Numbered from the stretch's first letter, positions 24,790 to 33,933 are shown. The stretch is DNA of 43,280 nucleotides from Pseudomonas taeanensis MS-3 (GCF_000498575.2 NZ_AWSQ01000012.1:1-43280), one strand, 5' to 3'. Notes: generated by a model from the letters alone, not told the origin. Numbers and translations: made by a program.

Positions 24790-25146
24790 GTGAACCAGCA
24801 CCAGATCCTCGCTGCACATCATCGCCGCTTCGTCCGCTACATCCTCGCCGCACTGATCTGCTGTGGTCTGGCGGCATCTGATGCCGTTGCGGCCAACGCA
24901 TCCGAACAGGCCAACCTCGAGGTCATGATCCGGCAGCTCAATGCCCTGGAAGACACGGCAAGGCGTAGCGCACGGGTCGCAGAGGAGCCTGGCCAACGCT
25001 ACTTCTTCGACTACCAGCGCCTGGCGTCGGATATCCAGCGCGTCCGCCAAGGCCTCCAGGACTATCTCACTCCGAGCCGAGCTCAGCCCCGCGATCCCGT
25101 CGAGCTGACGGGCAACTACACCCTCACAGGAGGCCGCATGCCATGA
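24790..25146 (+). CDS. RAQPRD-family integrative conjugative element protein
   Basis: 118 aa with a GTG start. The signal peptide ends DAVAANA at about residue 37, so it is periplasmic. The C-terminal signature SRAQPRDPVELTGNYT is diagnostic for the ICE RAQPRD family (TIGR01690). It opens the mating-pair-formation gene set of ICEs related to clc and PAGI-type elements. Its exact role is not known. The stop overlaps the next start (ATGA). Confidence 0.92.
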   Translation: MNQHQILAAHHRRFVRYILAALICCGLAASDAVAANASEQANLEVMIRQLNALEDTARRSARVAEEPGQRYFFDYQRLASDIQRVRQGLQDYLTPSRAQPRDPVELTGNYTLTGGRMP

Positions 25147-25382
25147 GCATGAGCGCAGCGCAGTCCTCAGCCTTTCAGGCCGCAGGCGGCTTTCCTCCTA
25201 CGGCTAGCTACGCACTCTTCGTTGGATTCGCCGTAGCGATCACATTCCTGTGGGGGGCCTGGGCCATCTACAGCACCTACAGGGGCTGGGCCACCGGCAA
25301 CCTCGACCGTTCCATCGCGGCGCCGGCGGCGATCCGCGTCCTGGTGCTCTGCATGATCCTCACGCTCTTCGTCCTCAGCTAA
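25143..25382 (+). CDS. ICE membrane protein, TIGR03758/DUF3262 type
   Basis: 79 aa with two predicted membrane helices (YALFVGFAVAITFLWGAWAI and AIRVLVLCMILTLFVL) joined by a short YRGWATGNLDRS loop. Its size, topology and place directly after the RAQPRD gene fit the PFL_4701-like family. It is probably a small inner-membrane piece of the type IV secretion channel. Confidence 0.85.
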   Translation: MSMSAAQSSAFQAAGGFPPTASYALFVGFAVAITFLWGAWAIYSTYRGWATGNLDRSIAAPAAIRVLVLCMILTLFVLS

Positions 25383-25399
25383 ACCTTCGGAGTTTCACC

Positions 25400-25744
25400 A
25401 TGCTCAAGCTCAAGAAAGCCATCAGCCACTGCCTCACACTGGGAACATTCGCGCTTCCCCAGCTCACCCTGGCGGCCCTACCTCAAGCTCAAGCCCCGAG
25501 CCGCGGCGAAGGCACGAACATGACGCAGACCATGCAGAACTATGCCTTCGACGGCTTCATGCTGCTCGGTCTGATCGTCCTGGGTGTCATGTTCCTGGGC
25601 GTGGCATGGCACGCCTTCGGCGTCTACCACGAGATCCACGAAGGCAAGAAAAAATGGCGAGACCTCGGCTCCACCGCGGCCGTCGGTGTCGGCATCCTTG
25701 GGATCGGCATTTTCCTGGTCACCAAAGCCACCGGCATTCTTTGA
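25400..25744 (+). CDS. ICE membrane protein, TIGR03745/DUF2976 type
   Basis: 114 aa from ATG 25400, with GGAG eight bases upstream. The signal peptide ends LTLAALPQAQA; two membrane helices follow (FMLLGLIVLGVMFLGVAWHA and AAVGVGILGIGIFLV) with a KKKWRDLGST link. It matches the PFL_4702-like family, which occupies the place of a pilin-like or VirB2/TrbC-like subunit in these operons; that functional equivalence is inference. Confidence 0.85.
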   Translation: MLKLKKAISHCLTLGTFALPQLTLAALPQAQAPSRGEGTNMTQTMQNYAFDGFMLLGLIVLGVMFLGVAWHAFGVYHEIHEGKKKWRDLGSTAAVGVGILGIGIFLVTKATGIL

Positions 25745-25756
25745 CAGGAACTGGCC

Positions 25757-26131
25757 ATGGCAGACGTTCTAGATGACGGCACGTTGAGCTTCCTGCCGGT
25801 ACGGCTGAACAACCAACCGGTGGTGATGGGCGGTCTCACCGCCGACGAAATGTGGACCACGGTGTTTCTCAGTGGGGGCGTCGGTTTCGCCCTGGGCATT
25901 CCCGTAGCGATTCTGACCCAGGTCTGGGCACTGATCATCGGTGGAGCACTTATCGGTGGAGTGTTCGGCTTGACCGTTGCCAGCCGCATCCTGCGCCGCC
26001 TGAAGCGCGGTCGCCCGGACACCTGGTTCTACCGCCAGGTCCAGCTCGCGATTGCCCGGTACGCCCCGGCCTGGAGCAACGCCGGCCTTATCACGCGCAG
26101 CGGTGCGTGGACCTGTCATCGCACGGAGTGA
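25757..26131 (+). CDS. ICE conjugal transfer protein, TIGR03750/DUF3487 (TraL-like)
   Basis: 124 aa. It starts LSFLPVRLNNQPVVMGGLTA and has two adjacent membrane helices (about residues 36-75), then a basic SRILRRLKRGRPDTW and FYRQVQLAIAR tail. This plan resembles TraL/VirB3-type proteins. It is 12 bp after the previous gene and 2 bp before the next. Confidence 0.87.
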   Translation: MADVLDDGTLSFLPVRLNNQPVVMGGLTADEMWTTVFLSGGVGFALGIPVAILTQVWALIIGGALIGGVFGLTVASRILRRLKRGRPDTWFYRQVQLAIARYAPAWSNAGLITRSGAWTCHRTE

Positions 26132-26133
26132 GC

Positions 26134-26793
26134 ATGAGTTATCGCAAGAAAGTGGATGCCCAATACGCCCACATCGTCAGTCTGCGCATCGGCCTGGGCC
26201 TAATGGCCGTGGTGTGTCTTGCCCTGGCCTATGGCTGGTGGTCCGCACCACGAGAACTGACGGTTCATGTTCCGCCAGACCTGCGCTCTGGAAGCACACG
26301 AAAGTGGTGGGACATCCCCCCGGAGTCGGTGTACGCCTTCGGTCTTTACATCTTCCAGCAGATGAACCGCTGGCCGACCGATGGCGAGACCGACTACCAG
26401 GACAACATCTACCGCCTGGACGCCTATCTCACCTCCAGCTGCAAAACGTACCTGCAGAAGGACTTCGAGCTGCGTCGCAACGCCGGCGAGTTGCGCAAAC
26501 GCGAACGGGGCGTGTACGAGATACCAGGCCGGGGAGTAGACGACCAGCAAGAGCAGCACATCATCCAGAAATCCATCAATGACTGGACCGTGAATCTCGA
26601 CATCACCGCGGACGAGCACTACGGTGGTGAGCGAGTGAAGCGCGCGCTCGCCCGCTATCCGCTTCGGATCATCCGCTCGGACGTGGACCCAGAGAAGAAC
26701 CCGTTCGGGCTGCAGTGGGACTGCTACGACGGCAACCCACAACGAATTGAGGTCTCCACCGACGACGTCGCAGAGTCCGGGGGCCGTCGATGA
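26134..26793 (+). CDS. ICE conjugal transfer protein, TIGR03746 (TraE/VirB5-8-like position)
   Basis: 219 aa from ATG 26134 (MSYRKKVDAQYAHIVSLRIG); the frame stays open upstream but only the internal start follows the preceding gene. One N-terminal membrane helix (GLMAVVCLALAYGWW), then a periplasmic domain with YAFGLYIFQQMNRWPTDGE and YLTSSCKTYLQKDFELR. It matches the PFL_4703-like family, placed like TraE/VirB8. ATGA overlap with the next gene. Confidence 0.88.
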   Translation: MSYRKKVDAQYAHIVSLRIGLGLMAVVCLALAYGWWSAPRELTVHVPPDLRSGSTRKWWDIPPESVYAFGLYIFQQMNRWPTDGETDYQDNIYRLDAYLTSSCKTYLQKDFELRRNAGELRKRERGVYEIPGRGVDDQQEQHIIQKSINDWTVNLDITADEHYGGERVKRALARYPLRIIRSDVDPEKNPFGLQWDCYDGNPQRIEVSTDDVAESGGRR

Positions 26794-27692
26794 AGCGCAC
26801 GCTGCGATACGCCTGTGCCCTCCTCGCTGCGTTGGCCGCGTATGCCGACGCGGTTGAGATTCAGCGGTGGGAGCGGATCCCGCTCGCCCTTCCGCTGGTG
26901 GTAGGCCAGGAGCGCATCGTCTTCGTCGACCAGAATGTACGGGTCGGCGTGCCCCGGAATCTGGAGGGGAAGCTGCGCGTACAGAGCACGGGAGGCGCAC
27001 TGTACCTTCTTGCTAATGAGCCGATCGAGCCAACCCGCCTGCAGCTGCAGAACATGACCAGCGGCGAGATCATGCTGGTCGACATTGCCGCCACCCCAGG
27101 GCAAGCGAACCAGCCAGCGCCAGAACCAGTAAAGATTGTCGCCGGCGACAATCCAGCTGCCCGCTATGGCCAGCAGACGTCAGCGCCGAAGCAGGCTGCT
27201 ACACGCCCAACCGCCGCCACAACAGAGGATGGCGACCAGGAGTTCGAGGAGCAGCCGGCCGCACGACGTGAAACGCCAGTGCCGGTGGTTCTCACTCGCT
27301 ATGCCGCCCAGATGCTCTACGCCCCGCTGCGTACTGTCGAACCGGTTGAGGGTATCGGCCAGGTGAACATCAACCGCCGCCTGGACGTCAGCACCCTGCT
27401 GCCCACGCTACCCATCGAGGCCTCCGTACTGGGGGCCTGGCGGCTGGATGGGTTCTGGGTAACGGCGGTGAAACTGCGCAATACCAGCGTGCAGCAATTG
27501 ACACTGGACCCGCGTGACCTAATGGGCAACTTCGTTGCCGCCACCTTCCAGCATCCCTACCTGGGCGCCCAAGGCGATGCCAGCGATACCTCCACGGTGT
27601 ACCTGGTTACCCAGGGCCGAGGCCTAGCCGAGTCACTGCTTCCTGCCTCCGTCGGCCAAATCGACCCGAAGGGAGGCCGTCGTGAAAGGTAA
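26790..27692 (+). CDS. ICE protein TIGR03749 (TraK-like, periplasmic)
   Basis: 300 aa. The signal peptide (YACALLAALAAYADA) is followed by VEIQRWERIPLALPLVVGQE and a beta-rich N-terminal domain, a Pro/Ala/Gln linker (about residues 115-165) and a C-terminal domain (VPVVLTRYAAQMLYAPLRTV). It matches the PFL_4704-like family, which holds the TraK/VirB9 position of the outer-membrane core complex. Overlaps the next gene by 11 bp. Confidence 0.88.
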   Translation: MKRTLRYACALLAALAAYADAVEIQRWERIPLALPLVVGQERIVFVDQNVRVGVPRNLEGKLRVQSTGGALYLLANEPIEPTRLQLQNMTSGEIMLVDIAATPGQANQPAPEPVKIVAGDNPAARYGQQTSAPKQAATRPTAATTEDGDQEFEEQPAARRETPVPVVLTRYAAQMLYAPLRTVEPVEGIGQVNINRRLDVSTLLPTLPIEASVLGAWRLDGFWVTAVKLRNTSVQQLTLDPRDLMGNFVAATFQHPYLGAQGDASDTSTVYLVTQGRGLAESLLPASVGQIDPKGGRRER

Positions 27693-29175
27693 TCCTCTCC
27701 TCAAGTTCTTGGCGATCCCGTTTCTGATCCTTGCGGCTATCGTCATCGTGAAGGTCTTTTCCGAAACGAATGAAGACCTGGCAATAACCGATGGCGGCGG
27801 TAAGCCGAAGATTTCCGGCAGCCAGGCGCGAGCACTGGGCGTGGACGGCGATACGCCAAGCGACACATTGCGCACCATCGTGGCGGAGAGCCGCCAGCTG
27901 AAGGACCAAGTCACCCAGGCATTGACCAACAACGAAGAGTTGGAACGGCAGAACCAGGAGCTGCAGACCCGTCTGCAGAACATCGACCAGAACGTCGCGC
28001 AGCGCCTGAACCACGCCCAGCAACAGCTGGAACAGAAGTCGAAGGAACAGAGCCAGGGCGTGCTCGACATGCTGCAGAAGCAGCTCGACACGCTGGGCAG
28101 GCAAGGTCACGGCAGCGCCGGCAGCGATCTTCCGATCGGTTTTGGCGTTCAGCCCGGAGATGGCCAAGGCTTCCAAGGAGCCCCCGGCCCGGACATCGTC
28201 TGGATCGAGCCGCAGGACGCCACCCCCGTCGATGCCAATGGCCAGCCGATCGCGGCTGGCTCCAGCCTGGCGCCCAGTGGATTCAACTTCCCGACCTCAT
28301 TTGGCCCGTCGCTCGATCGCGGCCAGAACGTACTGAATACCAGCGCGCAGAGTATCGGCGGTGAGATCTCGCCCCAGGACGCGCGCAAGCAGGTGCGCAA
28401 GGTCTACACCTTGCCTCAGAACTCGACGCTCATGGGCTCCATAGCCATGTCCGCACTCATCGGCCGCGTCCCGGTCGATGGCACGGTGAACGACCCCTAT
28501 CCATTCAAGATCCTGATCGGCCCCGACAACCTGACGGCCAACGGCATCGACCTGCCGGACGTCGCCGGCGCCGTGGCCAGCGGCACGGCCTCGGGCGACT
28601 GGACGCTGTCTTGCGTGCGCGGCCAGATCCGCAGCCTCACCTTCGTCTTCAACGACGGCACCGTCCGCAGCTTTCCGGCTCCCGCCGAGGAGAGCAATGG
28701 AGGTCAGAACGACAATCAGGCCAGCAGCAACGGCAACCAGCAGACCATTCAGGGTGGCCTAGGGTGGATCAGCGACCCCTATGGCATTCCGTGCATCGCC
28801 GGTGATCGGCGCTCGAACGCCAAGGAGTACCTGGGCAATCAGAGTCTGATTACCGCGGCCGGCGCCGGCATCGCAAAACTGCTCGATGCGGACGAGAACA
28901 ACACTTCCACCGTCTTCAGTGGCAATGGAACCTCCTTCGGCACCACCGGAACTCAGGGCAACTCGGCCCTCGGCACCATCCTGACCGGAGGCGTGAACGA
29001 CATTCGCCAATGGATGAACAAGCTATACGGCGAAGCCTTCGCAGCCGTCTACGTCCAGCCCGGGGTGAAGGTTTCCGTTCACCTCGATCAGCAGCTGGCG
29101 ATCGACTACGAACTCAAAGGCCGCAAGGTCGACTACAGCGCTGGAGCTACCCATGTTTCTGCACACCTTGACTGA
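27682..29175 (+). CDS. ICE protein TIGR03752 (TraB/VirB10-like)
   Basis: 497 aa. N-terminal membrane anchor (FLAIPFLILAAIVIVKVF), a coiled coil (about residues 65-140, LKDQVTQALTNNEELERQNQ), a Pro/Gly linker and a C-terminal beta-barrel domain beginning KVYTLPQNSTLMGSIAMSAL, the part that spans toward the outer membrane in VirB10-type proteins. Matches the PFL_4705-like family. The gene overlaps the following lipoprotein gene by 23 bp. Confidence 0.9.
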   Translation: MKGNPLLKFLAIPFLILAAIVIVKVFSETNEDLAITDGGGKPKISGSQARALGVDGDTPSDTLRTIVAESRQLKDQVTQALTNNEELERQNQELQTRLQNIDQNVAQRLNHAQQQLEQKSKEQSQGVLDMLQKQLDTLGRQGHGSAGSDLPIGFGVQPGDGQGFQGAPGPDIVWIEPQDATPVDANGQPIAAGSSLAPSGFNFPTSFGPSLDRGQNVLNTSAQSIGGEISPQDARKQVRKVYTLPQNSTLMGSIAMSALIGRVPVDGTVNDPYPFKILIGPDNLTANGIDLPDVAGAVASGTASGDWTLSCVRGQIRSLTFVFNDGTVRSFPAPAEESNGGQNDNQASSNGNQQTIQGGLGWISDPYGIPCIAGDRRSNAKEYLGNQSLITAAGAGIAKLLDADENNTSTVFSGNGTSFGTTGTQGNSALGTILTGGVNDIRQWMNKLYGEAFAAVYVQPGVKVSVHLDQQLAIDYELKGRKVDYSAGATHVSAHLD

Positions 29176-29596
29176 TCGCAGGCTGCAGGCCTGCGCCTGG
29201 CTGACGATCGCGCTGCTCGCCTCGGGTTGCTCCACCAGCAAGGACGAGATGTTGCCCCATGGTGACGCCACGATGATGGATGTGTGGGACCAAGGCACAA
29301 CCGGGTCAGCCGGCAGTGCAAGCAGCCGGCTGCTGCTCGATGCCAGGCAAACCCTGCGCCGGCCCCTGGATCCGCAGCAGACGGCCATGCGGAACGACAA
29401 CGCAGCCTTTACGCGCACTGCCCAGAACGAGATCTACAGCCAGTTCAAGCGGCTACCGAATCCCGACCTGGTCATGTATGTGTACCCGCACCTGGCTGGA
29501 ACTGACCCAGCCCCCGTGCCTGGGTACACGACCGTATTTCCCTTCTACCAGCGCGTGCAGTACGCGATGCCTGGCGAGCGGACGGAGGACTACTGA
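29153..29596 (+). CDS. ICE lipoprotein TIGR03751 (TraV-like)
   Basis: 147 aa. Lipobox LLASGC at about residue 25 (ALLASGCSTSKDEMLPHGD). The mature part is hydrophilic with LPNPDLVMYVYPHLAGTD and PVPGYTTVFPFYQRVQYA, characteristic of this ICE lipoprotein family in the TraV/VirB7 position. Its stop and the ATPase start share the A of TGATG. Confidence 0.9.
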   Translation: MFLHTLTDRRLQACAWLTIALLASGCSTSKDEMLPHGDATMMDVWDQGTTGSAGSASSRLLLDARQTLRRPLDPQQTAMRNDNAAFTRTAQNEIYSQFKRLPNPDLVMYVYPHLAGTDPAPVPGYTTVFPFYQRVQYAMPGERTEDY

Positions 29597-32589
29597 TGGG
29601 CCTTATCGAACATTTACTCGGGCACAAGGGAGCGCGCCGGGTCGAGCCAGACCTGCAGGCCGCCGAGATCGAGGTCGCCGCCGGCATCGCGGCGGGTGAG
29701 TCGCTTCTCCAGGACGGCGCCACTGCTACCGAGTCTGTCGAGGCGGCAACTGAGCGGTATTTCGAACGACTGGCCAGCCTGGGGATTCCCTCGCCAACGG
29801 ACTGGCGCAACCCCAAGCAGAAGCCGGCAACCCAGGCGGATGTAGCGCGCCTGTACGACGTCGCCCCCTCGTTTGTGGACCTTCTCCCCTGGGTGGACTA
29901 CCTCCCTTCGGAAAAGGCGATGCTGCTTGAGGACGGTATTTCGCGTGCGGCCTTCTTCGAGCTCACGCCGATCGGCACGGAAGGCCGTGATCCCGAGTGG
30001 CTTCGTAAAGTCCGTGACGCCTTGGAAAACGCCCTGCAGGATTCCTTCGACGAGCTGGAGACATCTCCTTGGGTCGTGCAGCTGTATGCCCAGGACGAAA
30101 TCAGCTGGGACAACTATCTGCAGCAGCTGAACGACTACGTCCAGTCCCGTGCCCAGGGAGCCCCGTTCACGGAGCTCTATCTCAAGCTGTTCAAACAGCA
30201 CCTTGAAGCGATCTCCAAGCCCGGCGGGCTGTTCGAGGACACCAAGGTGAGCCAGCTACCCTGGAGAGGGCAGCAGCGTCGCGTCCGCCTGGTCGTTTAC
30301 CGACGGGTCAGAAAGGCCGATCGCGAAGTACGCGGCCAGGAGCCTGGCCCGTATCTCAAGGTCATCTGTGATCGCCTGCTGGGCAGCCTGGCCAATGCCG
30401 GCATCAAAGCCAAGCGCATGGACGGCCACGCCATCCGCCATTGGCTGATCCGTTGGTTCAACCCGCGGCCGGATCATCTCGGCCCCACCGAAGCGGATAT
30501 GCGTCGCTTCTATGAAACCGTCTGCCAGGCTGCCACTGACCTGCCTGAAGGTGAACTGCCGCTCGCCAGCGGGACCGACTTCTCGCAGAACCTGTGTTAC
30601 CGCGAGCCGGTATCGGACATAGACAAAGGTCTTTGGTACTTCGACGGCCTGCCTCATCGTGTCGTGATGCTCGATCGCCTGCGGGAAGCGCCGAAAACCG
30701 GGCACCTTACCGGTGAAACCCGTAAGGGAGGCGATGCCCTCAACGCCTTGTTCGACCAGTTACCGGAGGACACCACGCTCTGCATCACGCTGGTGATGAC
30801 GCCGCAGGACACCTTGGAAAGCCACCTGGAGCAGCTGTCTCGTAAGGCTGTTGGCGACACTCAGGCCTCCATCCTGACCCGGGAGGACGTCACGACCGCG
30901 CGACAGCTGCTGGGTCGAAAACACAAACTCTATCGCGGCAGCGTCGCCTTTTACCTGCGCGGCAAGGATCATGTTGAGCTCCAGGAGCGCAGCCTCCAGC
31001 TTAGCAATGCGTTACTGGGCGCCGGCATGACCCCAGTGGAACCACAAAACGAAGTGGCGCCGCTGAACAGCTACCTGCGCTGGCTTCCCGGCAACTTTGA
31101 TCCTAACCAGAAACGCGCCCTGGACTGGTACGTCCAACTGATGTTCGCGCAGCACATTGCGAACCTCGCCCCGGTGTGGGGGCGTTCGACGGGAACCGGG
31201 CACCCCGGCATCACCCTGTTCAACCGCAGCGGCGCTCCGCTGACTTTCGATCCGCTGAACAAACTCGACCGTCAGATGAATGCGCACCTGTTCATCTTCG
31301 GCCCCACCGGTTCGGGCAAGTCGGCCTCCGCGACCAACATCCTCAGCCAGATCGTCGCGGTCTATCGTCCACGCCTGTTCATCGTCGAAGCGGGCAACAG
31401 TTTCGGCCTGCTCGGCGAGTTCGCCAAGCGCCTCGGTTTGAGCGTAAATCGGGTGCGCCTGTCGCCCGGCACAGGCGTCAGCCTGGCACCATTCGCCGAT
31501 GCCGTAAAACTCGTCGAATCGCCCAATGAAGTGAAGGTCCTGCAGGCCGATGATGTCGAGGCCTCCGACGAGCACCTGGCCAGCCAGACCGAGGACGAGC
31601 AGCGCGACATCCTGGGCGAGATGGAGATCACCGCCCGGCTCATGATCACCGGTGGCGAGGACAAGGAGGACCAGCGACTCACCCGTGCCGACCGTAGCGC
31701 CATTCGCCAGTGCATCCTCGACGCGGCGAAGAAGTGCGCCACCGAGCAGCGCATCGTGCTCCCCGAGGACGTCCGGGACGCTTTGCGGGATGCAGGTATG
31801 GACGCCGGCATCCCGGAGAGCCGGCGCAACCGGTTCCTGGAAATGGCCGAAGCCATGTCGATGTTCTGCATGGGTGCCGAAGGTGAGATGTTCAACCGCC
31901 CAGGGACACCCTGGCCGGAAGCGGACATCACCATCGTCGACCTGGCCACCTACGCCCGAGAGGGCTACAGCGCCCAGATGGCGATCTCTTATATCTCGTT
32001 ACTGAACAGCGTCAACAACATCGCCGAACGCGATCAGTTCAAAGGCCGGCCGCTAATCTTCTTCACCGACGAAGGCCACATCCAACTGAAGGTTCCGCTG
32101 CTGTCGCCTTACTCGGTGAAGATCACCAAGATGTGGAGAAAACTCGGTGCCTGGTTCTGGATGGCGACCCAGAACGTGGACGACGTGCCGCCGGAAGCCT
32201 CCGCGCTACTGAACATGATCGAATGGTGGATCTGCTTGAATATGCCGCCGGACGAGGTCGAGAAAATCGCCCGCTTCCGCGAACTCTCTCCGGCACAGAA
32301 GTCGATGATGCTGTCGGCGCGCAAGGAGAACGGCAAATTCACCGAAGGCGTTGTGCTGTCAAAGAGCATGGAGATGCTCTTTCGCGTGGTCCCGCCAAGT
32401 CTTTATCTCGCGCTCGCCATGACCGAGCCTGAGGAGAAGAAGCAACGCTTCGACATCATGCAAGCCAAGGGCTGCGACGAGCTGGCTGCGGCGCTCGAGG
32501 TCGCCGCCGACCTTGATCGCAAACGCGGCATCGAACCCCACACCATCACTTTCCCGAAACAATCGAAGGCAGTGGAGCGCCCGGTATGA
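29596..32589 (+). CDS. Conjugative transfer ATPase, TraC/VirB4-like (TIGR03744)
   Basis: 997 aa. An N-terminal TraC domain is followed by a P-loop: Walker A FGPTGSGKSASATNIL at about residues 568-583 and a Walker B region RPLIFFTDEGHIQLKV near 818-833, then WMATQNVDDVPPEASALLNM, typical of VirB4/TraC ATPases. It powers assembly of the conjugation channel at the inner membrane. It is the largest gene of the block, fully intact, and overlaps the next gene by ATGA. Confidence 0.95.
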   Translation: MGLIEHLLGHKGARRVEPDLQAAEIEVAAGIAAGESLLQDGATATESVEAATERYFERLASLGIPSPTDWRNPKQKPATQADVARLYDVAPSFVDLLPWVDYLPSEKAMLLEDGISRAAFFELTPIGTEGRDPEWLRKVRDALENALQDSFDELETSPWVVQLYAQDEISWDNYLQQLNDYVQSRAQGAPFTELYLKLFKQHLEAISKPGGLFEDTKVSQLPWRGQQRRVRLVVYRRVRKADREVRGQEPGPYLKVICDRLLGSLANAGIKAKRMDGHAIRHWLIRWFNPRPDHLGPTEADMRRFYETVCQAATDLPEGELPLASGTDFSQNLCYREPVSDIDKGLWYFDGLPHRVVMLDRLREAPKTGHLTGETRKGGDALNALFDQLPEDTTLCITLVMTPQDTLESHLEQLSRKAVGDTQASILTREDVTTARQLLGRKHKLYRGSVAFYLRGKDHVELQERSLQLSNALLGAGMTPVEPQNEVAPLNSYLRWLPGNFDPNQKRALDWYVQLMFAQHIANLAPVWGRSTGTGHPGITLFNRSGAPLTFDPLNKLDRQMNAHLFIFGPTGSGKSASATNILSQIVAVYRPRLFIVEAGNSFGLLGEFAKRLGLSVNRVRLSPGTGVSLAPFADAVKLVESPNEVKVLQADDVEASDEHLASQTEDEQRDILGEMEITARLMITGGEDKEDQRLTRADRSAIRQCILDAAKKCATEQRIVLPEDVRDALRDAGMDAGIPESRRNRFLEMAEAMSMFCMGAEGEMFNRPGTPWPEADITIVDLATYAREGYSAQMAISYISLLNSVNNIAERDQFKGRPLIFFTDEGHIQLKVPLLSPYSVKITKMWRKLGAWFWMATQNVDDVPPEASALLNMIEWWICLNMPPDEVEKIARFRELSPAQKSMMLSARKENGKFTEGVVLSKSMEMLFRVVPPSLYLALAMTEPEEKKQRFDIMQAKGCDELAAALEVAADLDRKRGIEPHTITFPKQSKAVERPV

Positions 32590-32882
32590 GAGCACTGAAT
32601 TCCCTGACCCAGAACCTGATCGAAAGCCTGACCCAGCTCCTTCAAAAACCCGGGGAAGATGCTCTGCAGACCCTTGAGGTCTGCGCTCCGATATTGATCG
32701 AGCAACTGCAACAGATATCGGAACGGGCGGTGGATCGCCGCGACATCGATGCCCAACTTCGTGGCGCCCTCGGAGAGTGGTTACGCCAGCATCCACAACC
32801 AGAGGCAGCCCAGCAGGCACTGTTGGAGGCCCTGCACAAGCAGGATCTGATCTCGGCCAACGCGAACAAGGCCCTGGCATGA
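32586..32882 (+). CDS. Small helical ICE protein, function unknown
   Basis: 98 aa, no signal peptide or membrane helix, mainly Leu/Gln/Ala helices (LTQNLIESLTQLLQKPGEDA and AAQQALLEALHKQDLI). I do not recognise a family. Four-base overlaps with both the ATPase and the DsbA-like gene show it is a genuine part of the operon. It could be a chaperone or adaptor for the ATPase, which is a guess. Confidence 0.72.
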   Translation: MRALNSLTQNLIESLTQLLQKPGEDALQTLEVCAPILIEQLQQISERAVDRRDIDAQLRGALGEWLRQHPQPEAAQQALLEALHKQDLISANANKALA

Positions 32883-33514
32883 AGCGGCTCACTGTTTTGC
32901 TGACAGTGATTTGCCTCGCGCCCCTAGTGGTGGGAGGCATTCTGCTCAAGGACCTGGTGGGCTCATCTCGGGAACCAGCCCCCTGGCTCTTCGGCTCAGC
33001 TTCCGCTCGCTGGACCATTACGGAGTTCGCTGACCTTGAATGCCCCTACTGCAAGGCCTACACCCCGGAGCTCAAGCGCTGGGTGAGCCAGCAACCCGAT
33101 GTGAACCTGCAGTGGCACCACCTGCCACTGCAATTTCATGGCCCCGCGGCGATTCACCAGGCACGCCTCGTGGAGTGCGCCGGCGTGCTTGGTGGCGCCG
33201 ATGCATTCTGGAGTGCAGTGGACCAGGTCTTTCAGCGTACCCACAGCAACGGCCAGGGCTTTCGTGACAATCTCGATGTGACAGGCGTCGATAGGCGAGA
33301 CCTGGAGGACTGTGCGAACAAGAATTTTGCAGTCGCACAGCACATTGAAATACAGATTCAGGAAGCCGCCAGCAAGGGCATCAACGCTACCCCTACCCTG
33401 CTGGTGACCGACAGCACCACTGGCAAGTCCGTGAAGCTGGAAGGGCCGGCCGATGGCCCTACCTTGCTGTCCACGATCGACTGGCTAACGATTCAATCCG
33501 CACGTGGTCCCTAA
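32879..33514 (+). CDS. DsbA-family thiol oxidoreductase of the ICE
   Basis: 211 aa from ATG 32879. The N-terminal hydrophobic segment (LTVLLTVICLAPLVVGGILL) acts as an export signal or anchor. The thioredoxin fold has ADLECPYCKAYTPELKRW with the active-site pair C55-P-Y-C58 and the cis-Pro loop GINATPTLLV. It probably forms or repairs disulphides in exported mating-pair proteins, a known companion in ICE and F-type transfer operons. It is the last intact transfer gene in the window. Confidence 0.88.
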   Translation: MKRLTVLLTVICLAPLVVGGILLKDLVGSSREPAPWLFGSASARWTITEFADLECPYCKAYTPELKRWVSQQPDVNLQWHHLPLQFHGPAAIHQARLVECAGVLGGADAFWSAVDQVFQRTHSNGQGFRDNLDVTGVDRRDLEDCANKNFAVAQHIEIQIQEAASKGINATPTLLVTDSTTGKSVKLEGPADGPTLLSTIDWLTIQSARGP

Positions 33515-33530
33515 GCGAGCCAGGAGGCTT

Positions 33531-33705
33531 TTACCGGCAGTTGCCGGCCTGGCGGACCCCCGCAGCTTCGGCCTCTGCTGCGGAGTTAAATGCCACCTGA
33601 TTGCGCTCGCCAACCTGGTTGTAGCTCGGACAACCCTTCGGTAGGTGGTAGACCCTGCTGTTGCGGTTGCCGATAACCGGCGCACCGGCTAGATCCTGTT
33701 GAGTC
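33531..33705 (-). pseudogene. Thermonuclease-family protein C-terminal remnant
   Basis: A minus-strand frame ending at a TAA (33533-33531) reads GAPVIGNRNSRVYHLPKGCP then SYNQVGERNQVAFNSAAEAE and AGNCR-stop. This matches the small Ada-like metal-binding tail (conserved Cys and terminal NC) at the C-terminus of staphylococcal-nuclease-type proteins often carried by plasmids and ICEs. The nuclease domain is missing because istA sequence joins at about 33705-33720. It faces the end of the conjugation block. Confidence 0.6.
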
Positions 33706-33719
33706 GGGACGCAGCGAGT

Positions 33720-33933
33720 CGGCTTTCAGCGCCTGCTCCAGCGTTGCGTTAAACTCACTGAGTTTGTTTAAGACCGCATGGCGTTGGTACACCGGCTGCT
33801 TGGCCTCCGGTGCCCTGACCCACTTGCGGATCGTGTTGCGCGCCAACCCGGTGCGCTTGGTTATCTCATGCAGCGACAGCTTGTCGCGAAAATACAGCCG
33901 ACGGATTTTGCCCATCATTTCCATACTGATCAC
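33720..33933 (-). pseudogene. IS21-family istA N-terminal fragment (second lineage)
   Basis: It begins MISMEMMGKIRRLYFRDKLS with HTH EITKRTGLARNTIRKWVRAP, the N-terminus of an IstA different from the intact one at 21810. After about 70 residues it leaves homology at the thermonuclease remnant. Just outside its start, 33980-34035 contains two copies of GGGTCAGTTTTCG, consistent with IS21 terminal repeats. Confidence 0.72.
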
